Positions 56,079-64,000 of a stretch of DNA of 64,000 nt are shown in pieces. Location: positions 138,324,033 through 138,388,032 of the forward strand of contig OZ024931.1 in NCBI GenBank assembly GCA_964017235.1, given 5' to 3'. The position numbers were made by a program, and so were the translations under genes. Under the pieces are notes generated by a model that ran no database searches, was not told the origin of the DNA, and worked only from the letters and a program-made list of their open reading frames with translations. The stretch comes from Sabellastarte sp. h YS-2021. Taxonomy: Eukaryota > Annelida > Polychaeta > Sabellida > Sabellidae. How positions within the stretch are numbered: position 1 is the stretch's first letter; each line of letters opens with the position of its first letter.

Positions 56079-58155
56079 CTTGAAAGCTATGAAAGAATTC
56101 TGACCAGCTTGTTAAACAAACATGTCCCAGAATGTACTAAAATGATCTCACAGCACAAGAAGGTTCCATGGTTCAACAATGATGTTAAAGTGGCAAAAAT
56201 GGCAAGACTGAAGGCTGAAAGGAAATGGTGCCAGTCTCGAAGTGATGATGACCGACAGCGGTATGTTCAAGCAAAAGATATGATGGTCACACTCATCAAG
56301 AAATACAAGAAACGGCATTTCTGTGAAAAAATAATGGAATGCAAAGGGAACCAAAAACTGTTGTTTCGAACTGCAAACTTGTTACTCAACCGAACTAAGA
56401 GTACAAAACTGCCTGATTCTGATTCAGAAAAACTTCCTGAAGTATTTAGCAACTACTTCATCAGTGAAATACAGAACATTCGAGAAGGTCTTCTCGAACA
56501 CAGCAATGATAGCAACCCACATTGCTTTGACAGAGTAGCTGTGTCCAAACTCTCAACCTTCACACCAGTTACCATTGATGAAATCAAAACATTAGTTGGA
56601 AAATCCCCATCCAAACAATGCGCATCTGATCCTATTCCAACATGGCTGCTAAAAAAGTGTGTGAATGTTCTTGCTCCGATACTATGTAATATTGTCAATG
56701 CCTCACTCTCAACAGGGAAAGTGCCATCTGCTATGAAGAATGCTCTTGTTACACCTCTATTGAAAAAGTCATCACTAGATCCTAACAACCTGAAGAACTA
56801 CAGACCAGTTTCAAACTTGTCATTCATATCAAAACTTCTGGAGAAATGTGTTGCATCTAGATTGAATCATCAAAGATGAGTTTGGCCTTAGGGAAATTAA
56901 CCAGTCAGCCTACAGGAAAGGTCATAGCACTGAAACTGCCATACTCATAATTATAAGTGATATTTTACTTGCCTGTGACAGAGACCAGTGTACTTTATTA
57001 GTAATGCTAGATCTCTCAGCTGCATTCGACACGGTAAACCATACAATCCTTCTGCAACGTCTTCAAACACAACAGGGCTTATGTGGTAATGCCCTGAACT
57101 GGATAAAGTCATATTTACATGACAGAACTCAATCTGTTATGATTGATGGCAAGCTATCTGGAAAAAGAGTGAAGGACTGTGATGTGCCTCAAGGCTCTGT
57201 GCTAGGACCAGACCTGTACTCAGATTTCACCCGACCTCTTGGTGATCTGATCAGACATTATGACATCATACCATCTTTCTATGCAGACGACTCACAAAAA
57301 TACATTCACTTCAATCCAAACTCGAATGCTGATGTCAAGGAGGCAGTCAGCAAAATGGAATTGTGTTGTGCAAAAGTCAAAAACTGGATGAGTAGCAACC
57401 AACTGAAGTTGAATGAAGGGAAAACAGAAGTTATGATCTTTGGAAAACCCTCTGATCTGAAAAAGCTGAACATAACGTCCATATGTATCGGAGACTCTAG
57501 GATTATTCCTTCCGTTGTGGCCACAAATATTGGTGTTGATCTAGACTCGGGACTGAAACTGGAGAAGCAAGTCAACAAAATGGTGTCCAGTGGTTGGTAT
57601 CATCTATCCAACATCTCAAGAGTAAGAAAATACTTCACACAAGAGGCCACAGAAGCACTTGTCCATGCCTTTGTTATGTCTAAATTGGATGCATACAATA
57701 GTATTTTAGCTGGCATTCCAAGCTTTCAGATTCAAAAACTTCAAAAGATACAAAATGCAGCAGCAAAACTTGTTGTACAAGCTCCAAAATTTGACAGTGC
57801 AACAAAAATTAGAAAAGAGTTGCATTGGCTTCCTATTCCTCACCGCATTCAATATAAACTGTTGCTTCTCACCTATAAATCACTACACGGACAAGGTCCA
57901 AAGTACCTTAGCGATCTGCTGGAACCATACACATCGCGTCAACCATCTCGTTTGGCAAAAGATGGAGGAGCATTAACACTGAAAGTTCATAGAACAAAGT
58001 ACTCAAAATATGGAGACTGTGCCTTTGCAGTTACTGCCCCTGTATACTGGAACAATCTTCCAGGATATATTAGAAATATCCAGAACTTAGAAAATTTTAA
58101 GAAACATTTAAAAACATACTTGTTTTCAGAGGCCTATATGGGCACAAAAGAGTAA
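56079..58155 (+). pseudogene. Reverse transcriptase of CR1/L2-type LINE, one frameshift
   Basis: The N-terminal part (to 56879) has 'KVPWFNNDVKVAKMARLKAE', 'SPSKQCASDPIPTWLLKKC', 'VTPLLKKSSLDPNNLKNYRP' and 'VSNLSFISKLLEKCVASRLN'. Just after this a single frame change near 56866-56873 occurs. The reading then continues through 'FGLREINQSAYRKGHSTETA' and an open stretch without stops from 57004. Motif A is 'LDLSAAFDTVNH', motif B 'VPQGSVLGPDLYSDF', motif C 'SFYADDSQ' (both Asp intact). The C-terminal part has 'LHWLPIPHRIQYKLLLLTYK' and 'YWNNLPGYIRN'. The catalytic residues are all present, and the single lesion implies a fairly young insertion. It is distinct in sequence from the LINEs at 1.6 and 46.2 kb. 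Confidence 0.9.
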
Positions 58156-58240
58156 TATTTGAACTTTGCCACAGCGCCCTTGAACAGTCTATGGAATTGG
58201 CGCTATATAAATCACATTATTATTAATATTATTATTAGTA
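56079..58240 (+). mobile_element. CR1/L2-type LINE, 5'-truncated but well preserved
   Basis: The element starts in the linker between endonuclease and RT (first readable residues 'YERILTSLLNKHVPECTK') and ends with a 3' stem (GCGCC at 58174-58178 pairing with GGCGC at 58199-58203). The word 'GGCGCTATATAAAT' and an ATTATTATTAATATTATT tail follow. Hairpin plus short microsatellite tail is the typical CR1/L2 3' end recognised by the RT. The endonuclease domain and ORF1 are missing. Confidence 0.9.
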
Positions 58241-58338
58241 TATAGGTATGGTGTGAGCAAGGAGCCCTAATAAGTACTAGTGTCTGGGTTTAAGGCCAAC
58301 AGGGATATTGTGATTTTTTTTTAAATGTTTGTTGAATC

Positions 58339-59020
58339 AGGGGCCGGATTCACGAAAGGTCTCAAGCCTTAGCCAAATCTCAGCTGAGATTTTTTCTCAA
58401 ATCTGAGATTTTTGGCTCAGCTGAGATTCTGCTTAAGTTGAGATTCACAAAAGGAATCTCAGCTGAGACCAAAATCTCAGCCAAGTTTTGAGTCTGGACC
58501 AATCAAAACTGATGTAACATTTTGTTGAAATTAGTGGAAAGTATTCACATTTATATTTTACCACTCTACCATATATACTCACATTTTAGAATATTTTTAA
58601 TCAAGCAAAACATTGTCTTTTTACCATAATTTGTACCGACATTCAAAAGAACTGATTATAACAGCAAAACAATTAAGCCACTCATGTAAATTTGCAATGT
58701 AAATGTTTACTGTTGTTTTTGTACAAACTCTTAATATATATTCATACTTTGTGTTACAAGTTAAATAATATGTCATACTTCACTGTTTTCATTTCGTTTT
58801 GTGACTTTTTATTACATATACTCTATTTTATGAACACTTAAGTCACCCCCTAGGCAGTCTTAGATTTGAGACCAAATCTGAGAAAAATCTTAGTCTGAGA
58901 TCTTTTGTGAATCCCAGCTGAGCAAAAGGTCTCAAATCTGAGAAAAATCTATGAAAAATCTTAGATTTGAGACCAAAATCTCAGAGTTGAGACTTGAGAC
59001 CTTTCGTGAATCCGGCCCCT
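58339..59020. mobile_element. 682-bp foldback element with near-perfect TIRs
   Basis: The left end 'AGGGGCCGGATTCACGAAAG' continues GTCTCAAG. The right end read inverted is the same for nearly 30 bases. Inside the TIRs lie many inverted words of the type TCTCAGCTGAGA and AAATCTGAGAAAA. The middle (about 58500-58840) is AT-rich and without coding capacity. It sits about 100 bp beyond the LINE tail. Related TIR designs (GGGCC..ATTCAC.AAA) occur at 20173, 37142 and 38333. Confidence 0.85.
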
Positions 59021-61800
59021 GGAGTTTTAAGAGGGTAAGATTGGTTTTGTTGGGTTGTTATTGGACCGTTTTGATGGACAAGAGTTATTTCCTTATTTGT
59101 AAACTCTGGCTCTAGCACACATGAAGGTCTCTTTTCTATACATCTACCAAGGTACTGTTCAAATTATTCCTGAAATATTCCATCAAAATATTCCTCTGTT
59201 GGTTGTTGTGTGTTGTTATAAATGTTTCTATTTTTGTCAATTGTAATGAACAATCTTTGTGGTTTGGATGGCTTCCTGTGTTTAAAGATCCTGCAGCTGG
59301 GTTTGAATATTTTCTTTTGAGTAGAATAATACTTAATGGTTATGGTGGCCTGCATTTGTGACTCTTGACAGCTTTAGTAGTATGTAAAATTGACTATCTA
59401 CCTCCTTTCTTCCTTTTTATTCTTTTAGTTGTATATTCATTTATTGGTGTTTATTTTTGCCCATATAATAACAGCAATGTATTCAGTACTAAACATCATT
59501 TTTGGAGGAAATTATCATTTGACTAGTTGGAGTCATCTGAAGTCCAGAAGGTCAAGAAACGTTAATCTTGCACTTCATCAGTTCAAATTGATTGAATATG
59601 CAATCTTTTGTTGAATATAACTTCTTTCAGAATCTAACCCAATCTTACAATAAGGCTGAAAAGACATCTGTGATACACATATTTATAGTTTTCCTGTCCA
59701 GCCTGAACCTATAGTGCAAATTATTGCCCGGTTTTGGACTGTCCCTTTTTGGATTCCAGTGCAATAGAGTGTCCTCATTACTTTTACAAAAAATTTACTC
59801 TTTAAATTATTATTTTTACACTGCTTTGCCTGATGTAATGATTTATCAGGAAAAACACTTATCTTGTTTTTGGAGCAGTGTATGCTAATATAAAAATAGT
59901 TGTCTATCAGTGGGATAGGATATGGTATATTTTTAATAATATTATTGTCATGAGTTAACACAAAGCTCTTCAAATACTGGTTATATTCTGAAAAAACAGA
60001 GCCAAGACACCCATTACCAAATACATTTTATGCAAATAATAGATGTGTGATTTATAAAAATAAAATTGCCATCAATTGAGTTAATTTTGTTCCTAAACCG
60101 GATCAAAACTTAAAAACATAAAAAAGATATGCAAATTAAAGTATTAGTCCCAGGGCTGATGTGTTTTTCTTCTGGTTATTAGATGTAATACAAATGGCTG
60201 CTAAGACAGCTGTCTTAGAATATAAATAACAATTTTAGCATCAGCTATCCATCTGGCTGTCCAAACTTCATCCCAGACTATAAACTGCCACAATAAGGTT
60301 TTAATCTGATAAAATAATTAATGGTCACTGTGATGACTAATACCCCACTCCAATGTGCCATGATTAAAGATTAATGACTTTAAATGGACAATTAGGACCA
60401 AGACATTGTGACAAAAGTCACAGCATAATTTTAATTTATATGTTGTTTTTACTGTCTTGGTTGGTGGAAGGGATGGCTTCCACAGCTGATTATTGATTCA
60501 ACTTTGGCAAAATAATCCCAGTGGGCCTTCAAAAATGTGGGATACCATTCTATAATTTAATAAAGTGAACTGTGTAAATAATAATAATGTCAGCCACTGT
60601 TACCTTGTGGTTATCATAGTCACCTAGGAACACAGGGCACGCTGGCTCAAACCCAGGTACAGGCAGACACATAGTGGCTAAAATGACCACTTAAATGGCA
60701 GCCCTTCATCATTGGTGCTATCTACAGTAGCAGACTAAATAATTTCAAGGATGTAGATAAAGAGTCGTCCTTCAACTTTTGTCTTTCAGTTAGGGGAATG
60801 TCAGTCATTTGAGAGCTGGGATGTACTTGTGTAGTTGAGATGGGTCACATATTTCCCTGCAGTACAAGAAGATATTGTGCTGAGTATAAATATACAATAC
60901 AAAGTTTAAATATTTATGAATTTTAATCAATATCCTACGTGCAAATGTTCACAGCTATTTGAGAAACAAAATCATATGGTATTGCTGCAAATATATCTGT
61001 TTGGCTGAAGTGTTTTCCTAGCAACTTTGGCAAACCAGTTTTGATATGCTCTGAATAACTACAGCAACACTAATTTTAATGACTAGTATAAATTACAGAT
61101 TTATTTAAATGAACTTAAAAATGCAGAATGTTTGATATGAATCATTATTGATATAACCACCTAAATGATTTAAGTACCTTTAAGAGGTATTGTGAAGAGT
61201 GATGCACCCATTCAACCTATTTATCTATAAATTTTCATTATCTCTTGCATTGTCAGACTTTTCTGCGCACACAGTTTAAAAAGTGGAATAACAAGCACCT
61301 AAAACAAACAAAAATAAATAACATTAATAAATAAACGCATAAATCAGTAACCTCATTGACAGTATGGAGAACACTCTGCAAAGTATTCACAATAGGCAAC
61401 CATGGATATGAAGAGTTCAAGTGAGACAGAGTGGCTTTACTTTCCTTTTAACAGCTGATGTCAGAAGATTTGATATTATACTGGTACTGTGTCCACAAGA
61501 GGACATTAGTTTTATTTGTCTTTCAAATAGTTAATGTCCAGAAAAATAATATTTAGACAATATAAATCTTTCAAAAGATGTCGAAGAAGATTATTTTTAT
61601 ATATGACACAAACTTTGTGATTTGATTTGAAATTGTAGCACTTGATCAAAGTACACATCAGATCAATCTGTAAATGAACTATATATGGGACTTCTTTTTG
61701 TGTAGTTTAGACTGTGAAAATGTATATTTAGACTATTTGGGTTAAAAATGAAAAAAATGAAATTGCATGGCCTCATAATTTTGTTGTCAGTGGTAATTAA
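59021..61800. other. Intergenic, with a possible SINE remnant
   Basis: No gene recognised. Near 60600-60700 a tRNA-like arrangement is visible: 'CTTGTGGTTATCATAGTC' as A box and 'TGGCTCAAACCCAGG' as B box about 35 bases later. This suggests a decayed tRNA-derived SINE (+). A - strand frame at 59355-59164 ('KPQRLFITIDKNRNIYNN') is unassigned. Confidence 0.35.
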
Positions 61801-62060
61801 AAAAATAGAGTCACATATGATAGTTTATCTTTGAGTCAGTGGGTTTCTGGTTTTGCCACCATTATTAGGGATGAAAATGATGTAGAAGTTAAGAACAGAA
61901 TGCTTGAGTACTTGTCAGAGTTAATGGAAGATTCCCACGATTTTGGTTGGTCTTCTGCAAAAGGCTCCCATGCTGTTCTGCTTTGCAGAATGGAGGAGGG
62001 TCGTGTTACATGGAAGGAAACACATAAAATCGACCGAGTCAGAAGAGCTTTGTAACTGCT
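61801..62060 (+). pseudogene. Solitary DIRS-type Gag core
   Basis: The frame reads 'NRVTYDSLSLSQWVSGFATI', 'VKNRMLEYLSELMEDSHDFG' and 'KGSHAVLLCRMEEGRVTW', ending at a TAA-type stop near 62053. It matches the Gag cores of the two DIRS-like elements ('TTYDQLSLTQFVQGF', 'ASHAVMLCEME', 'EEGRLTW'). The region is uninterrupted for about 80 codons. No zinc finger, RT or recombinase was found on either side, so this is an isolated piece of a third DIRS-like copy. Conserved length without stops could mean a recent insertion or domestication, but nothing else supports domestication. Confidence 0.7.
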
Positions 62061-63084
62061 TGGTTCTGCTTTACCAAGCCAATAGCAATCCGTTTTATCA
62101 CGTGTCACATGAGTCATCATCTGTTAGAGTATCTTGCTATTTCCAAAATTTATGGAACATTTTTCTTGTTTACTAAACAATAAAATAGCAAAAAATATAT
62201 TAAAAATTTTGTGCTGGATTGTGAACATCTCATATTGTGGCCTCTTTGCAGAAATTATCAGTCATTTGATCACAAAGTAAATTATTAATAGATTACCTAA
62301 CAAAGCAATAATTTGATGACACTAGGGTGCTTTTGAAATTTTCCTGACATTTTCATGAACTTTGTACTCCTAGAACCAAAGAAGGCACACTTGTAAAGCA
62401 GAGTCTTCTATACTCATCAGCAAAATAAACATTCTGTGTAAGTTTGTCTGGTGAGTTTACAGTGCTTTATAAATATCTCACCATATATTTATGTTCGATG
62501 AGGTTTGTGGTGCCAGGCTGAGTTCTAAGCAGGCTTTCAGGATTATTAGTAATCATGTTCCATCGTGAATGGTGTCTTGATCTGTGTTGAATTTAAAATA
62601 GAAATCATAACCCAGAAAACATTTTGGGGTTTTTCAAACGTTTGAAAGGAAACATTTGGCAATGGTTAAAAAATGATGGGTACGAAAACCATTTGTAATA
62701 TAATTTTTTAAAAACATTTTTTGAAAACCGTTTATTAAACGTTTAACGATAAATGTTAGTAAAATGTTTTAAATGAACATAATAATGTCTGAATAATAAT
62801 GGGGTCATAGGTCAAATTCACTATCTTTGTATGGTTGCTTAGTATTGAAAATATTATTTTTATGTCTAAAATTACAAGATAGTGGCTTACAAACTGTGCC
62901 CCCCTTCAATTCTTACTTTTAGGGATTACATGTGGGGCAAGTTTGACGAAGTCCTCTAAAATCCCCTATTATTGCTCACCGCCATCTTTGTTTGGACATG
63001 TTTGAGAGTGAAGGTTTAAAATTATAGGTTTAAAAAATGTTTTTCATAGAATGTTTTTCAAAAATGTTTCCAGCAAAACCTTAT
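62061..63084. other. Intergenic, with a possible MITE of AAACATTTT repeats
   Basis: From about 62612 to 63082 the sequence is built of variants of AAACATTTTT and AAACGTTT in both orientations. It begins 'CCCAGAAAACATTTTGG' and its inverted right end reads 'GCTGGAAACATTTTTG'. The arms match weakly, so a non-autonomous foldback element is plausible but unproven. No gene is seen. Confidence 0.4.
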
Positions 63085-64000
63085 GCCCCTGTTCCACCAA
63101 AGGATTAAGCCCCGATCCTGTCTGGGACCCTTAATCGTGGGTAGTCGGTGGAAAAAAAGCAAAAATAGGCGGGAATACTGGGTCGGTTTCACAGTCTGGG
63201 ATTAAGAACAGATCGGCCCCAGGAAGCCTCAGGACGCCTCAGGGGGCCCCAGACAGTCCCCGACTGGCCTGGGACTAAGAACCGACTAAGCCACGTTTCT
63301 GGTCGGTTTCAACTGCGATCCTGACGCAGACCAACCAACTGGGACCCAGGACGCCTCAGGCCGCCTGGGACTAAGCCCCGACTAACACACCATTAACTCC
63401 CGGCATCCTCAGGCCTCCTCAGGCCTCCTCAGATTTCCCCAGACCAGGATCGCCAATTCTTGTTTTGCAAAGTTGCTGGATTTTTGGTGTATATATATAT
63501 AAAATCCGCAATCTAATATCATTGCTTTTCTGGGAACACAGCAGGATGCCACCTTTTAATGGAAGACAGCTTCAACAACAACTTAAGGCTTTTTTGGTTT
63601 TTATTCAGTTACAAATAATCATGTATTTCCAATTTCTGCGTCGACCACAGCAACCACCACACCAGCACCCATACAGAGACCTAGAAGAAGGCACAACATG
63701 TGGGTCAGGACATGTCTACTGCAAAGAGAGGAGAGGGGGGCCTACCACAACATTATGGCTGATCTGTATGCCACAGACATTCCAGGATTCACCAACTACA
63801 TGAGGATGACCCCAGAATTTTTTGAAATGATTAAGACCAGATTGGAACCACACCTAGCCAGGCAGGCCACCAACTACAGAGCACCAATCAGTGTTGTGGA
63901 GAAGTTAGCCCTCACCATCAGATATCTGGCCACTGGAGAGTCCTACACATCATTGTCCTGTCAGTTCAGGGTTGGAAGATCCACCATTTCCAAGTTTATA
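63085..64000 (+). mobile_element. PIF/Harbinger element, left part (runs off the window)
   Basis: After TTA at 63082-63084, a plausible 3-bp target site, the sequence changes to a GC-rich leader starting 'TGCCCCTGTTCCACCAAAGG'. The leader (to about 63440) contains a repeated box, GGGAnTAAGnnC, at 63102, 63198, 63271 and 63367. The transposase gene follows. The right end lies outside the window, so the TIR could not be confirmed. Confidence 0.65.
63546..64000 (+). CDS. Harbinger (HARBI1-like) transposase, N-terminal part
   Basis: From about 63640 to the window edge one frame reads continuously: 'RPRRRHNMWVRTCLLQREER', 'GAYHNIMADLYATDIPGF', 'MRMTPEFFEMIKTRLEPHL', 'YRAPISVVEKLALTIRYLAT' and 'SLSCQFRVGRSTISKF'. 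This is the N-terminal helical/HTH region of HARBI1-type nucleases, and the DDE residues would lie beyond 64000. The frame has a TAA near 63588, while another frame opens with ATG at 63546 and runs to about 63800. Either a frameshift near 63640-63690 or a short intron separates start and body. The readable part has no stop, so the copy may be young. Confidence 0.75.

Noticed and set aside
56148..57578. - strand frames across the CR1/L2 LINE
   Set aside because: Antisense shadows of the well-supported + strand RT.

Overview
This window looks like an AT-rich, repeat-dense stretch of a metazoan nuclear genome. It has spliceosomal introns, decayed LINEs of two clades, tyrosine-recombinase retrotransposons, a Crypton, a HARBI1-type transposase, tRNA-derived SINEs and many foldback/MITE-like elements. 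That mixture, with SINE tails of the 'GTGACGTAAAACCCC' and 'CCTGGCTGTTAAnCGGGA' kinds, suggests a marine invertebrate, most likely a lophotrochozoan such as a mollusc. This is inference from element types. Nothing bacterial or viral is visible.

Layout. 1-6.5 kb: a 5'-truncated CR1/L2-type LINE (-), a perfect 294-bp tandem duplication, two SINEs of one family and a possible pair of host exons. 6.5-15.7 kb: pieces of L1/Tx1-type LINEs. One LINE on the - strand is split by a 5.9-kb DIRS-like element (8.0-13.87 kb) and again by a 146-bp repeat block with a palindromic edge (14.1-14.67 kb). 16.4-17.8 kb: the only convincing host gene, a two-exon fragment encoding a chymotrypsin-fold protease domain with an intact His/Asp/Ser triad. 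18-22.8 kb: intergenic DNA with a palindromic minisatellite element and a 1.1-kb foldback element carrying a nested SINE. 23.1-30 kb: a second L1/Tx1 LINE (+) interrupted by a second DIRS-like element (24.2-29.47 kb). 30-38 kb: gene-poor, with small duplications and two foldback elements.

38.2-51.4 kb: two diverged copies (A and B) of one unit lie head-to-tail. Copy A (38.2-43.2 kb) carries a 147-bp satellite array, with a trimer higher-order repeat, and a TIR element. Copy B (45.6-51.4 kb) carries a LINE fragment and a 2.4-kb segment where A has the satellite. A Crypton recombinase pseudogene with an apparent 118-bp intron sits between them. Each copy is the empty site for insertions in the other.

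51.4-64 kb: gene-poor DNA, then a nearly readable CR1/L2-type LINE (56.08-58.24 kb), a sharply defined foldback element (58.34-59.02 kb), a solitary DIRS-type Gag core (61.8-62.06 kb) and the start of a Harbinger transposase that runs off the right edge behind a GC-rich leader with spaced repeated boxes.

Almost every coding feature is selfish DNA, mostly broken by stops or frameshifts. The main value of the window is its nested history, the satellite biology, and the one protease gene.
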